From Hyphomicrobium sp. (lineage in GTDB: Bacteria; Pseudomonadota; Alphaproteobacteria; Rhizobiales; Hyphomicrobiaceae): a stretch of DNA of 64,000 bases. Positions within the stretch are counted from its first letter, which is position 1. Every line of letters starts with the position of its first letter. The stretch lies in contig PERL01000001.1 of assembly GCA_002928735.1 (NCBI GenBank), positions 124,001-188,000 on the forward strand, in the 5' to 3' direction. Both the position numbers and the translations under genes were made by a program. Positions 17,823 to 26,958 of the stretch are shown here, piece after piece. The notes under the pieces were generated by a model. That model worked only from the letters and a program-made list of their open reading frames with translations. It ran no database searches and was not told the origin of the DNA.

Positions 17823-20800
17823 CACTTCTTCTTCGCGTCCGGCGCGACCGTGAGGCGCCCCGCATCGGTCCGAGCATACCGCTCCGGCCGGTACATGTCC
17901 TCGATCGTCGCCGCCGGATGCACGAACGTCCCCGGCGTCACCGCGCGCACGATATAAGCCACCGCCGCCGATGCTTTCGCCGTGGACTGAGGCGCCGCCG
18001 CAGGGGCATCCGCGCCTTCGCCTTCGCCTTCGCCTTCGCCCTCGCCGTCACCGCCATTCGAAGCGGCAGGAGCCTTCGCCGACAAATCGAACGCCGCCAC
18101 GAACCGGTCGTCGCGGAACTCGGTATGCTGCGGCTTCAGCGTATCCTTCAGCCATTCGAGGTTGGTCACATCCCCACCTTCAACAAGACGTGGGTTATCG
18201 ATCTCCAATCCCGACGGCAGCCGGTCCACCAGCAACACCCGGCCATGCGCCTCGTCGCTCTCGATCTTCACGACCGCTACGAGACGCGCGTTCTGAGTGA
18301 TATCTGCCGTTCCACCCAACGCACTTGCCAGCTCCACCGGTTCGCCGTCGAGCGTGTAGTAGCTCCGCGAAATAGTGAACCCCTTCGCCGCCGCCGGCTC
18401 CGCTTCGAGCGACGCACCGATCACCGACACGACCGCATCGACGCTCGCTTCGCCGTTGTTCGTGATCACAACGCCCCTCTCAACCTCCTCCGCCGACAAC
18501 CCGCGCACAATCGACCCTTCAACCGGACCGCCGTTAATCGCGAGCTTCGTGCCCTTCAGATCCTCGCCGAGCGCATGCGCGGCAAGCAGCATCCAGGCCT
18601 GTTCCTGCGTCGAGGTATACTGCCGCGACTGATAGGCTTTCGCGACCACGTTGACGAGTTTCGGCGCCTCTTCCTTATAGAGCCCCGTCTCCATGGCGAG
18701 CGTCACCAGCGCAGCGCCATCGCGCAACGACGAACCAAAATCGTTGCGCGCCAGCACGACCTTGGCCGTCTCGTCCATCCCGCCGAGCGCCGCCTTGAAC
18801 ACGCGCTCCGCCCGCGGCTTATCGCCGAGCATGGAGAGCGCCGCCCCGAGTTGCGCCTTGGAAAGCACCGTCTGGAACTGGTCGAGCTTCTCATCCGCGA
18901 AGTAGCGCAATTCGCCGACGGGAGCCCGCCCATTGCGCGCCAGAACATAGAGCGCATAGGCCCGCGACTCCGCCGAGTTGGCGTTGTCCTGCGCGTTGGC
19001 AACGAAGTTCTGCAAGCGGTCCAGCGCGAGGCCCATCGGCACCGGCCGCACCACGTAGCTTGCCTCCTTCGCCCGCGTCAGGAAGTCCGTCACATACGCC
19101 GTGAGCCAAAGATCCACATCCGTAGGACCCCAGACACCGAACGCACCCGTGCTGTCCTGCATTTCGAACACACGGTCGATCGCCGTCTGCACGCGCGCCT
19201 TGATCTCCTTATCCGGCGCGATGCCGATCTGCTCCGCCACCGCGTTCGCATAAACGAGTGGCATAGCCCGCGACACTGTCTGCTCCGCGCAGCCATAGGG
19301 ATACCGGTCGAGCGAGGTCAGCAAGCCCGGCACATCGAGCGTCGCCGCCGGCCCCACGCTCACGTTCACCCGCGTGCGGCTCTTGATCAGCCCCGCCAGC
19401 AGATCGCTGCCAAGCGTGATCTTTCCGCCCGCCGCCAGCGAACTCACCGTCGTCCGCTTGATGTCGCCAGCCGGCGGCTTCACATCGAACGACAAGCGCC
19501 GCTTCACAGCGATGCTATCCGGCCCCGTGACAGCCACATCATACGTCTGCAGCCCGACCTCCTTCGGCTTCAACGCCAGCCGCTCGCTATTGCGCTCGCC
19601 CGCCTTCAACGCCAGCGGACGCGACAGAAGGCTCTGCGGTCCGCCCGCCGACGCATCAAGCGGCAATTGCGACACCGCCACCGTATAGCTGCCCGCCGGC
19701 CCATCGACGTTGTGCACCGACAGATCGACCGTCACCTCATCGCCCAGCGTCAGGAACCGCGGTGCCGACACCGTTAGCGCAACAGCATCGCGCACGATCA
19801 CGTCCGCCGAGCCATGCCCTATCTTCGTCTTCGACCAGGCCACCGCCATCACGCGCACGGTGCCATTAAAGTCTGGCAGCGCGAATTCCACTTGCGCCGT
19901 CCCGTCCGCACCAACTTTAACGATGCCGGAGAACAGCGCCACGGTCTCTTCCACCGGGGGCGAACCCGCGATGCCGTCCTCCTCCATGCCGTCGCCGCCC
20001 GAGCGCATTTTGCCCCGCTCGGCCCGCATACCGTCGATCAGACGGCCATAGAAGTCGCGCACCTCTAAAGCCAGCTTCCGCTGTGCATGGAAATGCGTTT
20101 CCGGCGCCGGCGTCTGGAACTTCGTCAAGTTGAGGATACCCACATCCACAGCCGCAATCGTCACGCGCGCCTCTTCGCCCGCATCGAGTCCTTCGACCTT
20201 CACCGGGATCGTCAGACCGTCGCCAGACTTGATCTTCGCTGCCCCAGGCAGCGTCACCTTCAGCGTCTGCTTCGACTGATCGACACCGATCCACTTGATG
20301 CCGATCGCGCGCCCCGGCATGCGCTTGGCCTGCTCGTCCATCGGGCGATAGAGCAGCGCGGTCGCATAAGCGCCGGGCCCCCAATCCTCACCCACCGTCA
20401 ATTCAACTTCACCGCCGCCCTTCGCGATATCGACTTCCTTCGAAGTCACCAGTCCATTACCGAGAACAGCCACCAACGCCTTGCCGCCCTGCTTAGACGC
20501 AATGCGCAGCTTCGCCGTCTCACCCGCCTGATAGCTTTGCTTGTCGAGCGCGACATCAAGCATTTCCGGGCTCTCCGCCGGCCCGGCCGCCGCATACCAG
20601 CCTGCGTTGAACGTCAGCGATGTCGCCGGCCCGCCCGCATCCACCGACCGCACTTCCAGTTCAAAGCGGCCATAATCAACATCGGCGACAACCTTCGCCG
20701 GCACATCGGCGATCGTATCGAGCGTGCCACTCGCCACCTTGCGCCGGATCGTCTGCGTCTCATACGTCCACGCGCCGTCGCGGCTGTACCACTGCCACGA

Positions 20801-23164
20801 AGTCTCAAGCCGCACGAGTTCCCACACGAGCCCAGCTTCCGCCGTCCGCGCACCGGCCGCATCGAGCGAGATCACCTCGAACGCCGCCTGCTCGCCGTCG
20901 CCCGGCCCACTGTCCTTGAACAACGCCTTCACGCCGATGCGGCGCTGCTTCAGATCCACCGGCAGCACAACGTTGCGCTCGATCGAACGCCCCGACACTT
21001 CCCGCAAACGCACCAGAATGCTGGCTTCCAGCGGCCGCGCGGTCTTCTCCACAGCCGGCAGCGACACAGTAAGCGTTGCCTTGCCGTTTGCATCCGTGTC
21101 CGGCAAACCTTCCAACGGCTGCCGAACCGGATTGATCAGCTGATCCGCATCGCCAAACTTGTAGCCTGGATATCCCTCAAGATCCTTCGCCGCCGCGCGA
21201 ACCACGATCTCGCCCTCGACCGACAGATCGGCGGCCGGAGGCCCATACAAATAGCGCCCGTCGATCGCGATCGACTTCGCCGCATCGACCGCAATCGGCC
21301 CCGCGTCCGGCTTGAGTGTGAGATCAAGCCGTTCCGGCACATAGTCTTCGACCAGGAACGACACCTGCGCCAGCGCATCGGCCTTCGGGTCCGCATGCAC
21401 TTTCGCGCGCCACGTCCCCGTCATCACGCCGCCGCCGAGTGCGATCCGCACCGTGCGCCCGCCGAGGCCCTCATCGCTCAGCGGATAGCGCGCATGCTCC
21501 ACACCATCGGGCCGTGTCAGAATGACCGTCACAGGAATCGTCGACGCCAAGCCCGCCGCATCGCGAACCAGCGCCGTCACATTGACCTCTTCACCCGGGC
21601 GATAAACGCCGCGCTCCGTATAAGCGAACGCATCGATGGGCCCCGGCGCATCGCGGCCCTTCACGCCTCGGTCCGACAGATCGAACGCATTCGACGTCAG
21701 ATCGAGAAACGCATATTCGCCCTCGCCCGTCTCCGCGACGAGCAGTGCCGGCTGCAATCCGCCCTCGCCGCGCGCCAGACCGGCCTCGAAGCGCACATAC
21801 CCGTTCCCGTCAGATTTCGCCGTACCCAGCACCTCGTTGTTGCGCGCCACGAGCTTCACGTTGGCACCCGCCACCGCCGTCGTCTCCGCCAGCGAGCGCA
21901 CGAAGGCATGCACGCCGCTGTCACCAGAAAAAGCCGTCAAACCCAGATCGGACACGATGAACCACTGCGTCGACAGGCTATTATAGTCCTCCGATGACCC
22001 ATCCGCCGGCTTGGCGATCATCGCGTAGGCACCGGGCTTCAACTGCCCGATCGTCTCGCTCACCGGGAAAGCCGTCACGACCTCTTCGTTAATCTTCTGC
22101 GCGACATCCATTTCACCCGCATAGACCTTCTCGCCCGTGCGGTCCTTCAGCGTGGCCACGTCATAGCCATAGAGCTGCCGGTCGAGTTCGCCGTTGCCGA
22201 CCATCGTGGCGAGGCTGCGGTCACCTACACGATAGACCTCGATGGCAACCCGCTGCGTGTTGATGCTGACAACTGGAATGCCCTGCTGACCCCGGCTCGG
22301 CAGCACATAGCTCTTCCCCGTAAACCGCACCGACGCCTTCCGGTCCGGCACATAAACGGCAAGCGCAATCTTCTTCTCGATTGTCTCTTTCGTCTCCGAC
22401 GGCAGTCCGTCGCGAATCTGGATCTGATAGCGCTGGCCGTACGTCAGGCCCTCGATGCACAGCTGCGATCCTTCCGCCGTCACGTTCTCCGGGTCCTTCC
22501 CGTCCACCGACACGAACTTCGCAAAATCGATGTCGCCGCGGCTCAGGTTTTCCGAGAACACCGCGCACACGCGCGGACGCAAGGATTCGGTATCTGTCTT
22601 ATAATCCGTCATGCGGAAGCCATGCTCGGCCCGCAGCTTTTCATACGTCGCTCGCACCGCCGGCGCCTCGGCCAATTCCAAGCTGATTCGATAAGCATCG
22701 ATCGCCGGCCGCCAGTACGCGCGCCGCTGCATCGCTTCGCCCAGAACGCCGAGCGCCTCCGCCTGACGACTCTTATCGGTCGCCAACTCGTAGGCCCGAT
22801 ACGCCGCGCCCGACGCATTCACTGGCAGATCGTAGCGCTCGGCCGAATTCTCGTCTGTCACCTTGATCGCGAGCAGCGCTTTTGCGAGGCCGAGCCAGCT
22901 CTCGGCATTCTTCGGATCAGCCGAGACCGCCGTCGCATAACTGCGCGACGCCGCCCGCGCGTCCGCCGCCATCTGCTTCGACGCCGCCAATCTCAAATCG
23001 GCAGCCGACTTAGCCCCTGCCTTCCACGTCTCCCGCACATACTTCTCATACCGTGCCGCATCCTCCGAGATTCCCTGATGCGCAAACCGCGACGCAGCCG
23101 TCGCGGACAACGGCCCGGCCACCACGGCAAAAACAAGAAAGAGGAAGGCGCTGAACAGGCGCAT
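17822..23164 (-). CDS. yfhM: Bacterial alpha-2-macroglobulin (YfhM-type) with N-terminal TPR-like region
   Basis: A 1780-residue exported protein, thought to trap invading proteases in the periplasm while PBP1C repairs the wall. A Sec leader (MRLFSAFLFLVFAVVAGPLSA) lacks a lipobox Cys, so unlike the E. coli homologue it is probably soluble. Residues ~40-175 look like TPR helices (SADPKNAESWLGLAKALL). Then come macroglobulin domains, a MG7-type VYRPGEEVNVTALVRD segment, and the thioester motif YGCAEQTVSR with Cys at residue 1292, so the reactive bait mechanism is intact. Near the C-terminus is a Gly-Glu tandem repeat from a hexanucleotide run at about 18014-18045. Confidence 0.93.
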   Translation of the reverse strand: MRLFSAFLFLVFAVVAGPLSATAASRFAHQGISEDAARYEKYVRETWKAGAKSAADLRLAASKQMAADARAASRSYATAVSADPKNAESWLGLAKALLAIKVTDENSAERYDLPVNASGAAYRAYELATDKSRQAEALGVLGEAMQRRAYWRPAIDAYRISLELAEAPAVRATYEKLRAEHGFRMTDYKTDTESLRPRVCAVFSENLSRGDIDFAKFVSVDGKDPENVTAEGSQLCIEGLTYGQRYQIQIRDGLPSETKETIEKKIALAVYVPDRKASVRFTGKSYVLPSRGQQGIPVVSINTQRVAIEVYRVGDRSLATMVGNGELDRQLYGYDVATLKDRTGEKVYAGEMDVAQKINEEVVTAFPVSETIGQLKPGAYAMIAKPADGSSEDYNSLSTQWFIVSDLGLTAFSGDSGVHAFVRSLAETTAVAGANVKLVARNNEVLGTAKSDGNGYVRFEAGLARGEGGLQPALLVAETGEGEYAFLDLTSNAFDLSDRGVKGRDAPGPIDAFAYTERGVYRPGEEVNVTALVRDAAGLASTIPVTVILTRPDGVEHARYPLSDEGLGGRTVRIALGGGVMTGTWRAKVHADPKADALAQVSFLVEDYVPERLDLTLKPDAGPIAVDAAKSIAIDGRYLYGPPAADLSVEGEIVVRAAAKDLEGYPGYKFGDADQLINPVRQPLEGLPDTDANGKATLTVSLPAVEKTARPLEASILVRLREVSGRSIERNVVLPVDLKQRRIGVKALFKDSGPGDGEQAAFEVISLDAAGARTAEAGLVWELVRLETSWQWYSRDGAWTYETQTIRRKVASGTLDTIADVPAKVVADVDYGRFELEVRSVDAGGPATSLTFNAGWYAAAGPAESPEMLDVALDKQSYQAGETAKLRIASKQGGKALVAVLGNGLVTSKEVDIAKGGGEVELTVGEDWGPGAYATALLYRPMDEQAKRMPGRAIGIKWIGVDQSKQTLKVTLPGAAKIKSGDGLTIPVKVEGLDAGEEARVTIAAVDVGILNLTKFQTPAPETHFHAQRKLALEVRDFYGRLIDGMRAERGKMRSGGDGMEEDGIAGSPPVEETVALFSGIVKVGADGTAQVEFALPDFNGTVRVMAVAWSKTKIGHGSADVIVRDAVALTVSAPRFLTLGDEVTVDLSVHNVDGPAGSYTVAVSQLPLDASAGGPQSLLSRPLALKAGERNSERLALKPKEVGLQTYDVAVTGPDSIAVKRRLSFDVKPPAGDIKRTTVSSLAAGGKITLGSDLLAGLIKSRTRVNVSVGPAATLDVPGLLTSLDRYPYGCAEQTVSRAMPLVYANAVAEQIGIAPDKEIKARVQTAIDRVFEMQDSTGAFGVWGPTDVDLWLTAYVTDFLTRAKEASYVVRPVPMGLALDRLQNFVANAQDNANSAESRAYALYVLARNGRAPVGELRYFADEKLDQFQTVLSKAQLGAALSMLGDKPRAERVFKAALGGMDETAKVVLARNDFGSSLRDGAALVTLAMETGLYKEEAPKLVNVVAKAYQSRQYTSTQEQAWMLLAAHALGEDLKGTKLAINGGPVEGSIVRGLSAEEVERGVVITNNGEASVDAVVSVIGASLEAEPAAAKGFTISRSYYTLDGEPVELASALGGTADITQNARLVAVVKIESDEAHGRVLLVDRLPSGLEIDNPRLVEGGDVTNLEWLKDTLKPQHTEFRDDRFVAAFDLSAKAPAASNGGDGEGEGEGEGEGADAPAAAPQSTAKASAAVAYIVRAVTPGTFVHPAATIEDMYRPERYARTDAGRLTVAPDAKKK

Positions 23165-23356
23165 GACGTCACCCTTGCAAAAAGCTGCGCGAACAAGCGC
23201 TCGCGCACGCGGATTAAACCGTCGTGATCATCGTTTTTCTAAGCCAACCCGTGAAGACCAACAGTCCCGAGCGGCAAGAGGGCGGCGGCAACCGCGTACT
23301 TATCCAAACTTTCCGCTTCTTATCCCCAGAACCCGCCCCGGCGCCCATCCACCCCC

Positions 23357-23398
23357 GCGCCATCCGGCCGACTCCTCGGCAGGAGAGTCGGACGGCGC
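23357..23398. repeat. Palindromic repeat copy 1
   Basis: A 42-base imperfect palindrome: GCGCCATCCGGCCGACTCC on the left, AGGAG-AGTCGGACGGCGC on the right, around a CGGC loop. It is nearly identical to the copy 60 bases downstream. It resembles REP-type intergenic elements, but only two copies are visible in this window. Confidence 0.8.
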
Positions 23399-23416
23399 CA
23401 GGCAGGATACGCCCAC

Positions 23417-23458
23417 GCGCCATCCGGCCGGCTCCCCGGAACGGGAGTCGGATGGCGC
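23417..23458. repeat. Palindromic repeat copy 2
   Basis: Second copy of the 42-base palindrome, same left arm GCGCCATCCGGCCGGCTCC and right arm GGGAGTCGGATGGCGC. The changes between copies are partly compensatory (A/T replaced by G/C on both sides of the stem), so pairing is preserved, which suggests that the folded form matters. It ends six bases before the A-tract of the terminator at 23472. Confidence 0.8.
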
Positions 23459-23471
23459 AAAACAAAAAAGA

Positions 23472-23489
23472 GCGGGTCCTAGGACCCGC
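23472..23489 (-). terminator. Terminator after the 198-residue hypothetical gene
   Basis: A perfect 18-base palindrome GCGGGTCCTAGGACCCGC followed, on the minus strand, by a T-rich tract (CTCTTTTTTG). It lies 32 bases past the stop of the leftward gene at 23522-24118. Confidence 0.85.
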
Positions 23490-23521
23490 CCTTCGCCGTT
23501 TCGCACCGGGAATATCGTTGA

Positions 23522-24118
23522 TTAGTGCCGTGTGGAAACGGTGGGCGCCGTTTCGCCCTCGGCAATCGCTGCGATGGAGACCTCCACCGGAGCCACATTG
23601 GCTGCCACGTCCGGCGCCGCGACCACGGCCTCCGGCTGACCCGTACCGGCAAACGCCCAGACGCGATCGAACGATCGATGCGCCAGCGCCGCCGTCTCCG
23701 CGCAATCCGCGCTGTAGATCTCATAGGCATCGCGCTTGGTCGGCTCGCGGCGCATGCAATCGCCGATCCAAGCCACCCGGTCGCCTATTGCCAGTTGCTC
23801 GTGCGCGTCGAGCAGACGGCCGTCGCAGGCCGAACGCATGTCCACACCGGCCAGCAGAGACGTCACGGAATCCGTGGCACCCTCAGCCAAAACAGCAATG
23901 ACCCGAACCTTCAAACCGGCGGCGCGAATTGCAGTTGCTTGCGCGGCCAAGGCCTTCAGCACCGGACTATCGTACGAGCGCGCCAGAACCGTCATGTCCC
24001 GCCCATGCGCATTGCACGCGACGGCGGCAGAAAGCTGCTCGGCGACAAAAGCGGTAAGCCGGGCTTCCTTCTCCTCCTTGCGTACGACATGCATCCGGGG
24101 CGGGGTGAAGGTGGGCAT
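23522..24118 (-). CDS. Hypothetical protein, 198 residues
   Basis: No family recognised. The start is the ATG at 24118 (MPTFTPPRMHVVRKEEKE); the frame is open to 24475 but the upstream part overlaps the preceding gene out of frame and looks random. The protein is cytoplasmic by appearance (no leader or helix). It has alternating helix/strand character (DMTVLARSYDSPVLKALAAQA, GLKVRVIAVLA, ASDGRLLD-like and RVAWIGDCMRREPTKRDAYEIY), suggesting a Rossmann-like sandwich, and four scattered cysteines. It lies 157 bases after the membrane protein at 24276-26750 in the same direction, so a functional link is possible. A terminator follows. Confidence 0.75.
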   Translation of the reverse strand: MPTFTPPRMHVVRKEEKEARLTAFVAEQLSAAVACNAHGRDMTVLARSYDSPVLKALAAQATAIRAAGLKVRVIAVLAEGATDSVTSLLAGVDMRSACDGRLLDAHEQLAIGDRVAWIGDCMRREPTKRDAYEIYSADCAETAALAHRSFDRVWAFAGTGQPEAVVAAPDVAANVAPVEVSIAAIAEGETAPTVSTRH

Positions 24119-24275
24119 GGGCTCTGCTTCCTTATTCCTCCCCCTTTGACGATGCTTGGGCGGCACCGCTGGGGGATCATGTTTCGTGACACCCAATCTG
24201 CGTCCGAAGGCGTTAATCAACCGTTGCTGATCGACCGGTTTTTGAACACCCGTTTCGAACGCCGAAAACTCTGTC

Positions 24276-26750
24276 CTATCCCCGCGGAAGCGCAGGCCGC
24301 AGCCGTCCCGCCAGCGCTGCCAAGCCGTCCGTATCCTCGTCAACCGCCGCTTCGAAATCATTGAGTTCGAACAGATCTTGCTGATCGTCCGCAGGCGTCT
24401 CGATGGCCGCAGCAATCGGCGCAATCGCAGGCGCCGGCACCGCCTCTTCCGCGAAACCCGGCAGCGCCTCGGCAAGATTCCCGTCCGTAGAAAAAAGTGT
24501 AACCGGTAAAGTTGCCTGGCTCACCGGAACCCGGAACGTCGCCGTCTCCCGCCGCATGACGATATCGACCATGCCCTCCGCCGGCGCGCCAACATCGATC
24601 CGCTCGACAACCGGAGCAGCCACCCGGCCATCATCCGTCCCATCACTGGCTTGCGGCCCAACCGGCGCACGCGGCCGCAGCGGCACCACCGTTGGCGGCG
24701 TGTGGTCTGAAACCGTCCGCTCCGTGAGCGGACCCGCGCGCGATGCCGGCACCGTATTGCTATTGGCCGCCCGCACCTCGATGTGTGGTTCGCGATCCGG
24801 CCGGATCGACAACTCGTCCTGCGCCGCCCGCGCATAGGGACCGTGTCCCGATGCAAACCGCGCCTCCTCCAGCGACGCAACACCTGCCGCTGCCGCGCGC
24901 GTCGGCGCAGCCGGCGCATCTACTGCACGCACCTCGCGCCGCGGCGTCTCCGTCACGCCCGCAGGCCGTACAGTTACATCCCGTGCTTCAGCCACACGCT
25001 GATCCTCCGCCCGCTTGGCCGCCCCCATGACAGCGCCCAAAATGATCTCCTGCCACGCCCCGTCCCGGAAACGGTAGATCCGGAACGCCCGGCACCCGGC
25101 AAACTTGCTCCCCTGCCGCGCCAGCTTTTTCTGCACCGTCCCCGTCGTTAGCAGCGGACTATGCACACGGGCAAATATCCGCTCCTTCTCGAAGCTGGTG
25201 AACAAGTTCGCGAGCAGATGCGCCTCGTGCTGCAACTCCTGCGCTTCGTGCGAACCATAGGGAACTTGTGCGCCAAGCGCCCCACGCCGTCCCATCGTGA
25301 ACGGCGCATCCAACGGCACCGCGACGTAATACACGCCACCTTGATCGAACACGACGTGCCGGAAGACCTCAAAAGTCTGCCGGATGTCGGGATCGCGATG
25401 AATGTCGTTGAACCGCGAAAGAATAGTGCTGACCGGACTGCGCTCCGCCGCCTGCATCCGCGGCATCAGCCCGCCGAGCCGGTTCACCGGCCGTCCCATG
25501 GAAACAAGCAGCAAGCAAATGTCGACGAACAGCGCCACCGCCAGCGGCACGTAATCCCGCTTCGATAAGCCGACGGCCTCGGCGTCGATCATCCGCTGCC
25601 CCGGCCCACCCTCCACCGATTGCACGGCCTTCTGCTGCAATTCGCGCAACTCATCCGCCGACGGCGGCATCTTGAACGACAGCGCGCCATAGAACGTCGC
25701 CGTCAACCGGCGGAACGCCTCAATCGTCGCCTCCGATCCTTCGACCGCCGCGATCTTCGGCTTGTCCAACTCCGGCAATTGATCGATGGCCTTCACAGCC
25801 CCGCGCAACGCCCCCTGCAACTGCGCATCGGGGCAAATGAAGCCACCCTTCTTAGGATCGCCGAACGTTGATTGCTCCGCCCGATCGGCCAGTTCCGTCC
25901 TGAGCTGCCTCAGCTGCGGATCAGTGCGGAACGCGTTAAATCCGGTCACCGTCATGTCGAGCTTGCGCGACAGCGCCTTCATGAACTCGTTGCGCGTGCC
26001 CGACTTGGCATCGATCGTCGAGGGATCGCCATTGACGATCTTCAAAAGATCGCCGTCCAGCGCCGACAACTCCCCCTTCACCGCCGTCGCCCGGTCCTTC
26101 ACGAAATCCGACGCAAACGAAAACCGCGCCGCATCATCCTCGCGTAATTTCCGCCGCGGCCCGTCGCCCGGCCGGCTGTTGGGGCACGATGTCCCCTTGG
26201 TCCGCTCCAGTTCCGCCTTTTCCGTCGACAGCGCCGAGAGCTTCACCAACGTGCTTTGCAGCTGATCAAGCCGCGTCGCGGCCGCATTCAGCGACCCCTG
26301 AACCTGCCCCACCGCAGACTCTGCCGACCGCGACGCTTCCGACCGGCTCTCTAGAACCTTCCAATAGAATCCGAAACCAAAGCCAACCGAGATGAGCGTC
26401 AGAAACACATATCCAAACGCATAGATCACCTTCGTGGAAAACGGGATCGGCGCAAACATCTGGTCCAAGAGCCAGATGATCATCGTCATGAGCATGGCGA
26501 CCGAAAAGCCGATGATTGCCTTATGGATGAGCGGCAGATCGCCCATGTTGGCTTCGATCAATTCCAGCATGCCGACGTAAGTTGCCACCCATGACAGGAT
26601 GCCAAGCCCGGCAATCAGAATGATTTTCTTGAGATCACGCCCCTCACCGGGTTGCCCCTGCGACGGCCCCTGGCTGCCGCCCTCGCCGCCGATGGCGAAC
26701 GCCGCCGTCCGCCGCGTCTGCATCGTGTGCCCACTCGACTGTAACGCCAT
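24276..26750 (-). CDS. Large membrane protein of unknown function
   Basis: An 824-residue protein from the ATG at 26750 (the frame is open further to 26921). After a short polar segment there are three membrane helices (about residues 42-62 ILIAGLGILSWVATYVGM, 70-92 and 98-122), then a predicted coiled coil and a large probably extracytoplasmic domain of some 300 residues, then a fourth helix (VPLAVALFVDICLLLV). The C-terminal ~330 residues, likely cytoplasmic, include a folded region (FRIYRFRDGAWQEIILGAV) and a long Pro/Ala-rich disordered tail with an acidic end. I do not recognise the family; the topology (3 helices - external domain - 1 helix) recalls DUF4407-type proteins, unproven. It starts close to and divergent from ppk2. 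Confidence 0.75.
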   Translation of the reverse strand: MALQSSGHTMQTRRTAAFAIGGEGGSQGPSQGQPGEGRDLKKIILIAGLGILSWVATYVGMLELIEANMGDLPLIHKAIIGFSVAMLMTMIIWLLDQMFAPIPFSTKVIYAFGYVFLTLISVGFGFGFYWKVLESRSEASRSAESAVGQVQGSLNAAATRLDQLQSTLVKLSALSTEKAELERTKGTSCPNSRPGDGPRRKLREDDAARFSFASDFVKDRATAVKGELSALDGDLLKIVNGDPSTIDAKSGTRNEFMKALSRKLDMTVTGFNAFRTDPQLRQLRTELADRAEQSTFGDPKKGGFICPDAQLQGALRGAVKAIDQLPELDKPKIAAVEGSEATIEAFRRLTATFYGALSFKMPPSADELRELQQKAVQSVEGGPGQRMIDAEAVGLSKRDYVPLAVALFVDICLLLVSMGRPVNRLGGLMPRMQAAERSPVSTILSRFNDIHRDPDIRQTFEVFRHVVFDQGGVYYVAVPLDAPFTMGRRGALGAQVPYGSHEAQELQHEAHLLANLFTSFEKERIFARVHSPLLTTGTVQKKLARQGSKFAGCRAFRIYRFRDGAWQEIILGAVMGAAKRAEDQRVAEARDVTVRPAGVTETPRREVRAVDAPAAPTRAAAAGVASLEEARFASGHGPYARAAQDELSIRPDREPHIEVRAANSNTVPASRAGPLTERTVSDHTPPTVVPLRPRAPVGPQASDGTDDGRVAAPVVERIDVGAPAEGMVDIVMRRETATFRVPVSQATLPVTLFSTDGNLAEALPGFAEEAVPAPAIAPIAAAIETPADDQQDLFELNDFEAAVDEDTDGLAALAGRLRPALPRG

Positions 26751-26958
26751 GGAACCCGCCCGAACCCACACTCGAACTGAAAAATCACCAGCACGTTCCC
26801 TAGTCGTCCTTCTTGTCCCGACGGGGACTGGACTATGGCGGGCCCGCGGCGTGTCCCCGGCTTCCCCGTGGCATCGGCGTCCTCCGCTCCCAATGGCCTC
26901 TGGTTCACGGCGCGCACCCATGCTTTACCGTCTGGGCGAGACGAAGGGAGATCCATCG

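Larger units (their letters stand above)
23165..23521. other. Intergenic region with palindromic repeats and a terminator
   Basis: 357 bases between the alpha-2-macroglobulin gene (leftward) and the end of the leftward hypothetical gene at 23522. It must carry the promoter for the macroglobulin-pbpC unit near 23170-23300. The middle holds two 42-base palindromic repeats, and the right side a strong terminator; both are listed separately. No gene is supported here. Confidence 0.6.

Noticed and set aside
17918-19777. 619-residue + strand open frame opposite the macroglobulin gene
   Set aside because: Antisense shadow with extreme Arg content; no domain pattern.
20087-21997. 636-residue + strand open frame opposite the macroglobulin gene
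   Set aside because: Antisense shadow, same reasons; stop codons are rare because of high GC.
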